From Chrysemys picta bellii (taxonomy: Eukaryota; Chordata; Testudines; Emydidae): 64,000 nucleotides of DNA. A program made the position numbers and the translations under genes. Of this stretch, positions 34,428 through 46,034 are shown in pieces. The DNA is taken from NCBI RefSeq assembly GCF_011386835.1, contig NW_027052931.1, positions 1-64,000 of the forward strand, read 5' to 3'. The notes beneath the pieces are model-generated. The model did not search any database, had not been told where the DNA came from, and was given only the letters and a program-made list of their open reading frames with translations. The first letter of the stretch is position 1, and each line of letters begins with the position of its first letter.

Positions 34428-34495
34428 AGGCACATAATCGTCTGAGAAACTTGTCTGATGGGCTGATATTATCTGTTCTTGATCTGAGCTCAAAG
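34428..34495 (+). other. Candidate host exon (68 bp)
   Basis: A strong acceptor ('ttgttccctgttttcag') and a strong donor (AAG|GTGAGT) bound a segment with a single open frame, 'AHNRLRNLSDGLILSVLD' followed by 'LSSK', entering after two bases and ending on a codon boundary. The composition is protein-like and helix-prone. The donor phase fits the candidate last exon at 60044. I cannot name the gene. Confidence 0.4.
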
Positions 34496-34911
34496 GTGAG
34501 TTTTTATTTTATTTAAAAAACTTGAGGAAACAGGTACAGTGAAAATGGCTGAAGTGAAGCTTTTTGTATTGGTGGTCCTTAACAAGGAGAAGAGACTTTG
34601 CTAGGCCTCTGGGGAGGGGGAAAACTACAAATTGAAAAGTCACTTCAGAACATACTCCATAGACATCTGCTAAGATTATTTTAGCGGTTTACTGAAGCTC
34701 CAGTACAAGTTAGTACCAAGTCCTGCAAAGTTTTATGCATGTGCTGAACTTTGCACACTGTGCATAGCCCTGCAGATCACTCACAGTGTATAGAGTTAAA
34801 CATGTGCGCCGGTCTGTGCAGGATCAGAGCCTTGAGGTGGTAATGGCTGGTACCTTCAGGTGAGGTGAGCAAGAGGGAAAAAAAGTTAAATAATTAGCCC
34901 AATATGCCACA

Positions 34912-35290
34912 GGGCTTGTCTTCGCTGCAGAATGTACTCAAGTTAATACTCAAGAATTATGCCTCACTCAAGTCCTGTCCACACACAAAAACTCTTAACT
35001 AAAGTATGGTGGTGCTTTTAACTCAAGTTGGCCGGCAGTGATGTAAAACTTGAGTTAGCACAATATCATAGAATCATAGAATCATAGATTATAGGACTGG
35101 AAGGGACCTCGAGAGGTCATCGAGTCCAGTCCCCTGCCCGCATATCAGCTAACACAACCACTCTGTTTAGCCTGACTGTTCTCTCACAGTGTGATCATTC
35201 TCCCTTGAGCTAGGCTACCTCAAGAGGACTTAACTCAAGTGTAGATTACCGTACTTGAAGTATCAGTTAAAGTTCAAGTTAAGACATACC
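34912..35290. mobile_element. Harbinger-type MITE carrying a CR1 scrap
   Basis: Ends GGGCTTGTCTTCGCTGCAG and, reverse complemented, GGTATGTCTTAACTTGA resemble the other GTCTACAC-type MITEs. 'tgagttagcac' and 'agctaacac' are internal inverted words. Target duplication not clear. Confidence 0.5.
35069..35141 (-). mobile_element. CR1 3' end fragment (73 bp)
   Basis: 'tagaatcatagaatcatag' then 'ggactggaagggacctcgag' is the CR1 tail. ATATCA is found directly on both sides (35063-35068 and 35142-35147), possibly a short target duplication, so it would be an independent insertion into the MITE. Confidence 0.85.
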
Positions 35291-36169
35291 TAGAGGTGAC
35301 AAGTTTCTTAGTAGTAGTTTGAGAGCAGCAGGAAAGTTCACACATCAGTGTCTGGGGTCCCTAACTTTGTGTCTCTCTCCTCCCACCCCAATGAATTATT
35401 ATTATTGATAATTGGGATTGATTCTTTGAGAATGTGTAGGAAAATTGTATTTGCAATTATCTGGAATGTTTAGAAATAACTGTACCAAATAATAGGAAAA
35501 CAATAGAAGAGTTAGACATAAGTATGGAGGAAAACTTAGCCAGTTGAATAGGGTAGGGTGGGGGAACAGATCTATATTTGAAGAAACCTCTTTGTAATGA
35601 AAAGTAGGCCAGTCAGGTGGCATGATGCTTTTATGACTTTGAAATGCTGAACCCTTATAACAGAAGTTACATTCACATTTTAACTAGAGCATTTCTATAT
35701 ACTCTGATGAGGGAAAAGATCAGTATGAATAAGCTGGCAGTGTCGCCTAACAAACATTCACCTTATTAGTAGTGGCTCTGAAGCTGGATGAGCAAGGGTT
35801 AACTGAATGTGTTGACCCTCTTCTGCAGCTGGCTTGTTAACTCACCTGACTGGAAGGAAGAGAAAATAGCTCTCAGGAATAAAATTGGGGTTTGAACAGA
35901 CTTGTTTGATCTGAGAGGATTGAGCTGTGATTGCAGTATACTAGTGTGGTTGGGACAGGAGCCCTGAGTGGGACCAACCTGGGGGAGAAGGTGTAACAGT
36001 GGCAGTATAGTGCTCTGGGTAACCAAGAGCTCTAAGGAAGGTTGACTCTGAGAAGAACTTTTGGGAGGACTTTAATTATAGAGGGTAATTTGGGTGAACA
36101 GACCATAACCCAGGAGTTGTGATTTTGATATTGTGGTGTCTTTTGTGAATAAGGACCCAGTTAAGACTC
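35291..36169. other. Unassigned sequence
   Basis: No gene or element recognised. Confidence 0.4.
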
Positions 36170-36455
36170 AGGCTTAGTCTATGGTTAAAAAGTTTTACTG
36201 GCATAACTATGTCAGTTAGGAGTGTGAGATGGATCTATTTATTTAACCAACATAATAAAAAGTCCTATTATAGAGGCAGTTATACCAATACAATGGTGTT
36301 TTATACTGCTATCCTTTTTTGCTTTGTGAAACTGGAATAAGCTATGCTAGCACAGCTACATCCATGCTGGGAGGGGCTGGACAGAGTTTGCTGCTTTAAC
36401 TATACCAACACAGTTAAAGCAGCAAAATTTGTAAGTGTAGACAAAGTCTTGAAGA
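36170..36455. mobile_element. Worn MITE of the GTCTACAC-end type
   Basis: Left 'aggcttagtctatggttaaa' and right 'gtaagtgtagacaaagtctt' form imperfect inverted ends; 'gctatgctagcacagctaca' inside matches a motif common in such MITEs. Confidence 0.45.
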
Positions 36456-36947
36456 ACCTGGAGTCTTGTATGGCATCAGGTGGGAAACAAGACCCTGCTT
36501 ACATAGTGCTTCTGTAATGATTTTTTTAAAGAATTTTTTTCACTAGTATTATCACACTAAAATGTTTCCTTAGCAAAATACACTCTTCTCTGCAGTATGT
36601 GCTTAACTGCATATGCTGGTTTGTTATTGTAGGGTTGTTGATGTGCTGGGCTGCTGATGCTTTTTTTTTTTTTTAGGAAAGTGCTGACTCTTTTTTTTAA
36701 AGAGGTGGGGAAAAGATTGACAAAACAAGGGGAATAATTAAGTCAAAGATTAGCCAGATCCTAACTGGGGAGTTTTGGATGTGGAGGAATCTAGTAATGG
36801 AATCTAAAGAATGGCTTGGAAACCTGAAGTTCCTGAAGGAAATGCTATCAACAAATACATGTTAAACACTGGCAGTTCCCAAGCATTATGCTATATCCCT
36901 GGCTTCAAAGGAAACATTTATATGATTCATAATAAAGATATTATAAG

Positions 36948-38278
36948 TGTAAGCAGAGTCAGGATGAGCTAAATAAAATATAAATAAGCCTCCAGCTCTA
37001 CCCTGACATCTGGTGGTGAATTATGGCAAGGGTGGAAAAGAACTTCAGGGGCTGATCTTGTTTGCATAGGCACACCCACCCGCCTAGCCTGGGACAACAT
37101 CAACTGAAAGTGGTTACTTTGGCTGGTGTGGGATCCCCAGTTTCTCTGTTATTGGGGCAGGAAGAATAAAGTGTTGTTACCCTGATTCTGTGAATCAAGG
37201 CCAGTGGAACTGTTGTATGACAGAGGGACTCACCAGTAACTAAGTAGCACTCGCTAGACAAGGGGCATAGGTTACAACTCCCAGTGAATTGAAAGAAAGG
37301 TTGGGGAGAGGTATGTGTACCTGATGGTATGGGCCCCTTTTGAGGGCATGGAACATCAATTGTACTATCCCCTCTCTCCACCGTTGAATAGCGGAGCTAA
37401 GTTTGCTTTCATTAAGAGTCTAGCTAGAAGTGGCTGACCTGAATTCACTTTGGGCCAATGGTGTACAAGCACTGGGGCTCCCCTACTACAAGCTGAAATT
37501 GCTAAGAGCTGAAATGGCTAAAATTGCTGAGCTGTGATCACGGAGTGCTGTGTTAAACAGTGGGGGAGCCTGAAGAAATATTGCTAAGCAGCTGGCAGAG
37601 CCAAGCAGTTAGGGGGCTGGTTGGAGTGGACCACCGAGCGGAGTGGTGCAGAGCAGAGCTGAGCCATTTGCGGGGGCAGCTGGAGCAGTTCATGAGACGG
37701 CGAGCGGAGTGGCTGGTAGAGCAGAGCCATTCATGGTGAAGGCTGCAGCAGAACTCCACGGAGAGGTGGGGCAGTTGGCCTCAGACCACGTAAGGTGCCC
37801 CTTAACATCCCGTGTGTGTCCCCCTCCCCTCATTTCTGCCCAGGCTGAGGTGGGGGGTAAAACTCTGCAGATAAACTTTTGAACTCTGGGGTGGCACTGA
37901 CCAGGGACAGAGACTTTGGGGTTGTTGGACTTTGGGGTGATTGGACTTAAGACCCTGAGGGGAAAAGGACACTGCCAAACTTACTTGGAGGTGGGTCTTT
38001 TGCTCATGGTTTGTGTTATGAATCCTGTTTGTGGTGTTTCCCCAACATAATGCTGCATTGTTTCCCTCCTTTATTAAAAGCCTTTTGCTACACTCAGACT
38101 CTGTGCTTGCGAGAGGGGAAGTATTGCCTCCTAGAGGTGCCCAGGAGGGTGGTATGTAATTGTCCCAGGTCACTGGGTGGGTGCTCGAGCTGGTTTTGCA
38201 TTGTGTTATTGAAACGGAACCCCTAGATACTGAACCCGGCCCTTGTTGCTGCCAACTCAGAGGGGCAGAAGGGTTACA
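36948..38278 (+). mobile_element. Solo LTR (1,331 bp)
   Basis: Starts TGTAAGCAGAGTCAGG and ends CAGAAGGGTTACA. The 4-bp sequence TAAG lies immediately before and after (36944-36947, 38279-38282). Near 38071 'cctttattaaaagccttttg' is a likely polyadenylation region, followed by a U5-like segment. No gag, pol or env sequence adjoins it, so recombination between two LTRs has probably removed the interior. The retroelement class (endogenous retrovirus or Gypsy) is not decided by what is visible. Confidence 0.75.
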
Positions 38279-38282
38279 TAAG

Positions 38283-40869
38283 GCATTAAAAATCTATCCT
38301 AAGACAAGATATCTTCAGAAATCTTTGTCATCAATAACTCATGTGAAATACTATAACTTAAACAAAAATAATGGGGTAAGACTTCCCACTTTCTTTGCGG
38401 TCAGTGAGGGAAACCTGTTGAAAGAATGACCAGGAGCCATCGTGCCTCAACACTTGACTAGATAAGCTAGCTCAAGAAAGTATGACTGGTATTTATACAT
38501 CCCTAATGAAGAGGAGACATATTTTTCTCTGAGGCACTTAAGAAATATGTAACCTGTTAAGGAGGAGTTCTAGCAACAGCCACTAAAGGGATTTTAGCTA
38601 AGGAACCAGTAAGCAGTTGGAAGGATTTTAGAGCAAGAAATGTACTGACTACAGGTAGATATACAGCTCCTAGTGGATATAATTAGGGCTGCCCAACTCT
38701 GTTATAGGCCAGATACTGCTAACAGCTAATGGAGATTTGCATTTAGTTCAAGTGGTAGGGGTTTGGTTTTTTGGAGCAAGAAGATCTTAGTTCTGTCCCC
38801 CTGGTGCTATAAAAGTTTTGCATTCCTATAGTATGCAAAGGGACATCTGTGGAATGCTAGGTGGCCACAGACTCATTTCAGCATATGGTACAGCATTCCT
38901 TTGGGAGGAAAGGCTCTAAATAAATCAGTATTATAATTTAAAGGTAAACTTACAGGCTTTTTACCTGGCAAGACATGAATTCAGATCCGCAGGTTTCTGT
39001 GACTTCTTTCCTGCTACAGTTGAATCACTAACATTGTAAGCTCTCTAGAGCAGGGACCATTTTCTCATTATGTATACACAATGCCTGACATATTGGAGCC
39101 CCAATCCCTTATCTGGGCCTCTAACTAATATATAAAGCAAATCAGGAGCAGACTGTCTTCTCTAAATTGCCCTTAAGTATTGTTATAGCCACTGTAGATG
39201 TGAAATGCAGACTAGTAAGGGTCTGAACTCTGGTCTTGGGTATGAAGTATAGGAGGAACTAGTTTCAAAATGTAGCTGTGATTTATAAGTCTGTGCATGA
39301 ATTTAGGATTCTGACATTTTTTATTTTTTTAAAGCGTTTTAGTTCACCTCTGCAACACCCTCTGTAGTAAGTAATGCTAAGAATGGTTGGATTTTAAGGT
39401 AAACATGGATTGCATCCCTCTGCTCTCCCAAGTTCACAGATCAGCACTTTCAACTGTGAGCCATATGTTTAGTTTTGCAATTTAGGAGTCCTGCAAAAAA
39501 AAAAAAAAAAGTCTGACTACAGAAATTCTTTCACAAGCTCTAGAGCCAGAAAAATATGGTAAAAGAAAATTGAGGGATTAAGCAGAAAAAGAAAGAGCAA
39601 AAAAATAAGCCAAACCAAAGCTGCAGGAAACTGAGCTTGAATGTAAGAGCAGCATCTGGACAGAGTGGGAAGTTGGATTTGGCAGGGACTAAAATGTTGC
39701 AAGCAGTTCAGGAAGAAATGTAGGTCCTGATCCTATAAAATTCATTCTCAGATGAGTAGTTCTTACTCGTGCAAATAACCCCACTTCAGAGGGATTACCA
39801 AGGGCTGCAGGATCAAGCTCTTAGAACAAATCAGCTGTTGTTATTGGCAACACCACAGATGGAAAACAAAGATAGAAGTATTGTAATGTAAAAGGTGAAA
39901 GGATTGTTCAGCTGTTCTTTAGAGGGTCTTTGGCTAGGTCAACTTAGTCAAGCACACTGGAAATCTAGTAAATACTCTTTTATAAGAGCAACGTGGCTGT
40001 TTAGGGAAATTATGACTCTAGGAGGGGTGTATTTCAAGTATACGCACTTGCCAGATCTCTTTCAGCTGGGACACTCCTTGCTTTTTTTGGACTCTTTCCC
40101 GGCCTCCTGTAGATTTTGGAAAGTCTCCCAGTCAGCTGCTATGTAACGGGCTTTGAACTTCAAATAGGAACACCCAGCACTGGAGGGGACACCACCACCC
40201 TTCCTCAACTCCTCTATTGTATTTGGTGTGTGGAAATAATGGAAAGCTTCCATACTGCAATTGCCAATAAGCTGGCAAGAATAGTACCAGGGAATCTGAG
40301 AACAGAGTTGGGGTTAAGGCACGGAGAACTTACAAGCCTTTGAAAATGGACATTTGTAGGTTATAATACAGTGCCTAGTATTATTGTGCAAAGAAAGCGA
40401 GTGTGTGTGTGTATAGGCTGGGACAGAAATGACACTTAAGTAATATGAAAGAAAATAGAGAATCTGAATTCTGATACAACTCTAATTATACCAATTAAAT
40501 TATACCAATTTTTTTTTTAATCATTTCTGGTTTGTGTGAAACCAGTTCTGAAAAACGCTGACTGCTGTGTCACAGTTAACAAATAGGAGTAGTTAGTTTA
40601 TTAACCATAATTTAGGCAAGATTACCTGCTATTAGCTGAAACTCCGGGGGACATGGATCAGCATTCATGTCGCACTGCCCATCAGTACCCAGCCCACGCT
40701 GGGGACGCTAATGATCCAACCAGCAGAACAAATTAGGTGATGAATCCTGGTCATGTGCCACCTGAGGCATATTATGCATACGCTAAAGGGAAAAAGCTGA
40801 AACCCTCAATAGCACTCATGCTTTCATCCCACTACATTAGTGGGGAGTAATACGGGACTTGCCACATGA
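38283..40869. other. Mostly unique AT-rich sequence
   Basis: Contains only an L2-like tail (39033-39130) and simple A/T runs. No gene recognised. Confidence 0.45.
39033..39130 (+). repeat. L2-like LINE 3' tail
   Basis: 'attgtaagctctctagagca', 'gggaccattttctcattatg' and 'acacaatgcctgacatattg' follow the amniote L2 tail in sense orientation. Confidence 0.65.
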
Positions 40870-41383
40870 CTCAAATCTAGGGTTACCATACGTCCGTTTT
40901 TTCCTGGACATGTCCGGCTTTTTGGCAATCAAACCCCCGTCCGGGGGGAATTGCCAAAAAGCCGAACATGTCCAGGAAAATGCCAGCCGGTCACTTCCCC
41001 TCCCGCGGCTGCTCTGCTCCTCCCCTGACTCTTCAGCTCTGTTTAAGAGCCGAGCTGCCCGAGCGCTATGGGCTTCAGGCAGCCCCCTTGCCTCCGGACC
41101 CCAGCTGCCGGCCGGGCACTTCCCCTCCCGGGCTCTGGCGGCGCAGGGTCCGGAGGCACGGGGGCTGCCCGAAGCCGGTAGCGCTCGGGCAGCTCGGCCC
41201 TTAAACAGAGCCGAAGAGTCAGGGGAGGAGCAGAGCCTCCGGCCGCGGCGGCTCTGCTCCTCCCCTGACTCTTCGGCTCTGTTTAAGAGCCGAGCGCTAC
41301 CGGCTTCGGGCAGCCCCCATGCCTCCGGACCCTGCGCCGCCGGAGCCCGGGAGGGGAAGTGCCCAGCTGGGGGCGCAGGGTCC

Positions 41384-42481
41384 TAGGGTGACCAGATCAC
41401 CAAAGAAAAATATCGGGACGCGGGGGGGGGGGGGTGACGTGGGGGGGGGGCGTCGCGGGGGGGGTGACGTGGGGGGGGCGTGGCAGGGGGCGGGGCCAAA
41501 AAAAAAAAAAAAAAAAAAAAACTTCCTCCGCAAGTGCTGGAGGGAGGCCCGGGAGACTCAGGGGAAGCGCGGGGCCGGGGTGAGTAAGAGTCCGGCCTGG
41601 TCCCGAGCAGGCAGGACTCAGTCGGGTGGTAAGGAGAGGAGGGGGGCGGCCCGCGGAGCCAGGCGGCGGCTGTTGTTGTCCCCCCGGGCAGCGGGACTCG
41701 GGAGCAGCCGCTGCTGCAGCTCCCACTGCCGCGGGGGAGGAAGCGGCCATGGCACTCCGCGGCTGCGGCTCTGGCGCCTCCGAACCCCCCGAGCCGGGGC
41801 CTGCTGCGGGGACCCAGCAGCGCGCACGCTGGGCCCAGCCCCTGGCCAGTCGCGTCTGGGCTGCTGCCCAGCTGGTGCTATCCCGCGGCGGCCCCGGAGT
41901 GGGGGCAGCAGGCCCCAGCCCCCCCGTCCCGCAGGGGAACGAACGGGGCTGGGCGGCCGATGCCTCCACCCCGGGGCCGCCGCGGGATAGCACCAGCTGG
42001 GCAGCTCAGACGTGCCTAGCCAGGGGCTGGGCCCAGCGTACGCGCTGCTGCAGGCCCCGGCTCGGGGGGTTCGGGGGCGCCAGAGCCGCCGAGCGCCATG
42101 GCCGCTTCCTCCCCCGTCGCCTGGCCCCGCGGGTCGCCCCCCTCCTCTCCCAACCACCCGAGTCCTGCCTGCACTGGGCCAGGCCGGACTGTTACTCACC
42201 CCGGCCCCGCGCTGCCTCTGAGTCTCCCGGGCCTCCCTCCAGCGCTTGTGGAGGGAGGGGGAATGGTGAGCCCGGGGAAGAGGCGGGGATTCGGGGAGGG
42301 AGCCAATCGGGGGAGGAGGGGGCGGAGTCGGGGCAGGGGGGGGGCGCGAGCACTTCCGGGCTCGAGGCTCGGGGCATTTCCTTGTTTGTCCGGTTGTCCC
42401 GACCGCATGTCGGTCGGGACGCGGGACAAACAAGGAAATATCGGGACGGTCCCGATAAAATCGGGACGTCTGGTCACCCTA
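41384..42481. mobile_element. hAT-like GC-rich foldback element B nested in A1
   Basis: Ends TAGGGTGACCAGA and TCTGGTCACCCTA; perfect 8-bp duplication CAGGGTCC (41376-41383 and 42482-42489). The interior is a long imperfect palindrome: 41521-41940 ('GGGAGGCCCGGGAGACTCAG', 'GGTGAGTAAGAGTCCGGCCT') mirrors about 41945-42270 ('CTGAGTCTCCCGGGCCTCCC', 'AGGCCGGACTGTTACTCACC'). It carries G-runs (41419-41490) and a 24-base A run. The ends resemble those of A1, so both may use related transposases. Confidence 0.9.
41419..41520 (+). repeat. G-run cluster followed by a 24-base poly(A)
   Basis: Several runs of 8-13 G separated by TGACGT or GCGTCGC, then 24 consecutive A from 41497. The G clusters could form quadruplexes and are prone to sequencing error. 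Confidence 0.9.
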
Positions 42482-42975
42482 CAGGGTCCGGAGGCATAGG
42501 GGCTGCCCAAAGCCCAAGCGCTACCGGCTTCACGGTTTGCCGGGCAGCCTCCAGACCCTGCGCCCCCGGCTGGGTGCTTCCCCTCCCGGGCTCCAGCTGC
42601 ACTGGGGAAGCCGGGGGCGCAGGGTCTGGGGGCTGCCCGGCAAACCGTGAAGCCGGTAGTGCTCGGGCAGTCCTTTTCGCGTGGCTGGGAGTGGGAGGGA
42701 GGAGGGGGCAGAGTTGGGGTGGGGAAGGGGCGGGGCTGGGGCAGGGCTGGGGGTGGGGAAATGGGCGGGGCCAGGGCCCGTGGAGGGTCCTCTTTTTTTA
42801 TTTGTTAGATATGGTAACCCTACTCAAATCAACAGACCCTCTAGGTAGGTATGCTGGTTCTAGCCAGTACCATCTGCTTCAGAGGGTGCAAAAATCTCCA
42901 TAATGACAACCATGGAATAATCTGACTTTAGGGGAAATTTCTTCTTAATCCCAAGCAGTAAGGGGTTGACATATA

Positions 42976-44617
42976 TGTTAGAATATAGATATGCAGGCCT
43001 GCCTGTAAAGGCCTATACTTTAAGTGTATTTTTATCACTTAGCTAGTTATCGAGGTATAAAATAAAGAATCAAAATCACAAGTCTGCCTGGGCATGGGCC
43101 TTCTCTCACTAGGATAGAGTGAGGCCTGGTTCTTAGGCTAAGGCCTTTGGCTAAGCAGCAGCGGCAGCCGTAAACTGGGAAGCAAATGGTCACATCCTCA
43201 CATTCCAAACAAGTCACATTGAAATAAGGTGGTATTGGGCTGTTAGGAGTACAATCCTGTCTGGCAAGAAATCACTTATCAAAGGTAGGGTTACCATATT
43301 TAAAAAATAAAAAAAGAGGACACTCCATGGGGCCCTGGCCCCGCCCCTTTCCCAACCCGGCCCCACCCCAACTCTGCCCCTTCCCCAAAGTCCCCGTCCT
43401 AAGTCCGCCCCCTCCCCTGAGCGTCCGCATTCCCCCTCTGCCCTCCCAGCCATGCGAAAAGGGTGCCCAAGCGCTACCGGCTTCACAGTTTGCGGGGTAG
43501 CCCCCAGACCCTGCTTCCCCAGCGCAGCTGGAGCCCGGGAGGCACAGGGTCTGGAGGCTGCCCGGCAAACCGTGAAGCTGGTAGCGCTCGGGCTTCGGGC
43601 AGCCCCCATGCCTCCGGACCCTGTGCCCCCGGCCAGGCACTTCCCTTCCCGGGCTCCGGTGGCTGCTGTGCTCCCTGAACTCCTGGGCTCTATAAGCGCC
43701 GAGCTGCCCGAGCGCTACCGGCTTCAGGCAGCCCCCATGCCTCTGGACCCTGCGCCCCTGGAGCCCGGGAGGGGAAGTGCCTGGCTGGCGGCGCAGGGTC
43801 CAGAGGCATGGGGGCTGCCCGAAGCCGGTAGCGCTCGGGCAGCTTGGCGCTTACAGAGCCCAGGAGTCAGGGAGCACAGCAGCCCCCGGCGCCCGCTCTA
43901 AGGTAAGCCAGGGAGTATTTTTCCCGGACATGTTCGGCTTTTTGGAAATTCCCCCCGGACGGGGGTTTGATTACCAAAAAGCCGGACATGTCCAGGAAAA
44001 AACGGACGTATGGTAACCCTAATCAAAGGTTGTGGTTGAGAAACCCTCATTTCTGTACATTTTATCTTTATGGCCTCCACTTTGCTATTGTTAATCTATC
44101 TGGTTCTCTAATTGTTTCTGTCTGCAGTATAATTAATTTTGCTAGGTGTAAGTTAATGAGGGTAGTGGGATATAATTGGTTAGAGAATTATGTTATAATA
44201 TGTTAGGATTGGTTAGTTAAATTTCAGTAAAATGATTGGTTAAGGTATAGCTGAGACTATGACTATGTAAACTGGGGTCAAACAGGAAGTGAGGGAAAGG
44301 GAAATTGGAATCATGTTTGCTAAGGGGGGGGATGGGAATAGGGAACAGGGACACAGGCAAGGCTCTGCGTCATCAGAGCTGGGAGTGGGGACACAGGGTA
44401 AACGCTCTGTGGCGTCACAGCTGGGAAGGAGGACACTGGGAAACAGAGTATCGGCGTATAGAGATAAGCCTGACTGATGTGAAGGGCTTTGGAATATGCT
44501 CTTTTGGAAACTAATCCCAATAAACATTGCATTGTCTGCTCTTCGGCCTTCTGGTCTCTTGCTGTCTGCCTGACGAGAACCGGGGAAGTGGGAGGGTTCA
44601 GGGAAAGCCCTCTAACA
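42976..44617 (+). mobile_element. Solo LTR of retroviral type, interrupted by element A2
   Basis: Starts TGTTAGAATATAG and ends AAGCCCTCTAACA; the 5-bp sequence ATATA flanks it exactly (42971-42975, 44618-44622). Polyadenylation signal AATAAA at 44518-44523 ('cccaataaacattg') is followed by a U5-like CT-rich stretch. Without the 744 bases added by A2 and its duplication, the LTR is about 898 bp. No internal viral genes are present. Confidence 0.88.
43286..44021. mobile_element. hAT-like element A2 (736 bp), inverted relative to A1
   Basis: Ends TAGGGTTACCATA and TATGGTAACCCTA with perfect 8-bp duplication ATCAAAGG (43278-43285, 44022-44029). Its right end ('GGACATGTCCAGGAAAAAAC') matches the left end of A1, so the two copies point in opposite directions 460 bp apart. 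Interior is GC-rich with inverted repeats around 'GCCCGAGCGCTACCGGCTTC'. Confidence 0.93.
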
Positions 44618-44622
44618 ATATA

Positions 44623-46034
44623 CCCTGAAACATCAGAGTTCATATCTCTTATAACTTTTTTGTCCTATAACTGTGGATGTTGTCATCCATATAAATGACT
44701 ATCCTGTTTTAGAATTCTGCTGACTTATTGGGGACAATGATATGTTGGGGCAGTGAGTTCCACAAATAAGTGGGTTTATTTTTTTAACAAAACCCAACTT
44801 TCTGTCATAAATTGTAATATATTGCCTTTAACTTGTATCATGATAAAGTGTGTAGGAACACCTGGTTTACCTTTTCTGTGCCATTTATTGTATATACCTA
44901 ATAAAATCCTCTTTTATTCTTCTCCAAATATTTCTGTATATGGTAGTCATTCTATGCCTCTAGTCATTTTTGTTGTGTGCTGCTGACCTCTTGAATTTCT
45001 GTTTTCTGGTGGGGGAGTTTTGAGATCTGATGATAAGAACTAAACACAATATTCAGGGTGAGGGTCTATATTGACATATCATGGCATTTTAATATTTTCA
45101 CGCTGTCCTATAATTTATATATTTTTGTTTGCTTCTTGAATGTGGCTGACACTGAGCTGAGCTCTTCAGTGAATGATCTACAATGACATCTAAATCTTTC
45201 CCAGAATGATGACAGTTTATTTAGGACTGAGCAGGAATTCCCAGAAGGAATAACTTGAACTACTCATGCACTGTGCATTACCTCGCTGTCAGTGTCATTT
45301 CCTCAGCACTGAACTTCATCTATTGCCATGCTGCTCATTCATTAAGCTTTGCTAGGCCTGTCTGATGTTTCTCAGTCTTCTCTAGTGTTGACTAAACTAA
45401 ATTACTTCGTCATCCGAAAATTTTGCCACCTCAGTGTGCACACCTCCCCCCCACTTCCTAATCCTGAATTAATATGTAATCACATAAAATCCAATTAACA
45501 GGTTTCTATATTTCTTGGCAAAATCAAGAGTGTTGTCTTGCATGTTCTTAAGGTGAGAGAAGTGCGCCGTGAAGCTGAGAGTTTCTGCCACCCGAGGAAC
45601 ACAGTAGGTGATGCTCTTGACTTGCCAAGAATAGCAGATTTTGTTTCATGAATACTTCAGCAATCAGTTTAATATATTGAATGTTACATCTCCTTCAAAA
45701 CCAAGAATAGCTCATCTGCACTCAAGAATGTGTGATTATTCTGCCTCAGCAGAGTGATTGGCAATGATCTGGTTCATTGAGTGCTCAATCAGTACTGTCA
45801 TTTAAGAGATCTAGGTCTAATTCCTAGTTCTGTGGTCTCACTCCTTTGGCCTACATCCCAAATTACATGCCAGGGAATTACATGCCAACTCAAAACTGAA
45901 CCCCTGTTGGCCCCAGAGTCTCACCATGCCATTCTGGAGTGGCATTGATGGGTTCCAAAAGGAATCCATAGCCAGGCTGGGGTGCTTTTGATGCAGATTC
46001 ATGAGCTAGTCTGGGAGTGGGATCCTCAGAGACT
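44623..46034. other. Unique sequence, no gene recognised
   Basis: AT-rich. A short open segment (45501-45551) with an acceptor-like 'ccaattaacag' and donor AAG|GTGAGA was noticed but the polypyrimidine tract is weak. A B-box-like 'aggtctaattcct' occurs near 45811. Confidence 0.4.

Larger units (their letters stand above)
40878..42822. mobile_element. hAT-like element A1 with a second element nested inside
   Basis: Ends TAGGGTTACCATACGTCCG and ATATGGTAACCCTA are inverted; a perfect 8-bp duplication CTCAAATC flanks them (40870-40877, 42823-42830). Eight-base duplications point to the hAT superfamily. Near the left end is a perfect hairpin (40903-40977: 'CCTGGACATGTCCGG' arms, 'CTTTTTGGCAATCAAACCCC' side). 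Removing the nested element at 41384-42481 leaves about 840 bp, rich in GC and built of inverted repeats such as 'GAGCCGAGCTGCCCGAGCGC' and its complement near 41190. No transposase; long ORFs here are GC artefacts. Confidence 0.9.

Noticed and set aside
40859..41386. 175-codon ORF
   Set aside because: Starts outside and runs into element A1; repeated 'LCSSPDSSALFKSRA' words reflect the DNA repeats, not a protein repeat.
41626..42903. 425-codon plus-strand ORF, and the 271- and 198-codon minus-strand ORFs overlapping it
   Set aside because: They lie in the GC-rich foldback element B and A1; open frames on both strands follow from GC richness and palindromy, and the translations are Gly/Pro/Arg-rich without domains.
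45501..45551. Open segment 'VSIFLGKIKSVVLHVLK' with donor AAG|GTGAGA
   Set aside because: The acceptor lacks a pyrimidine tract and nothing else supports an exon; kept only as a note.
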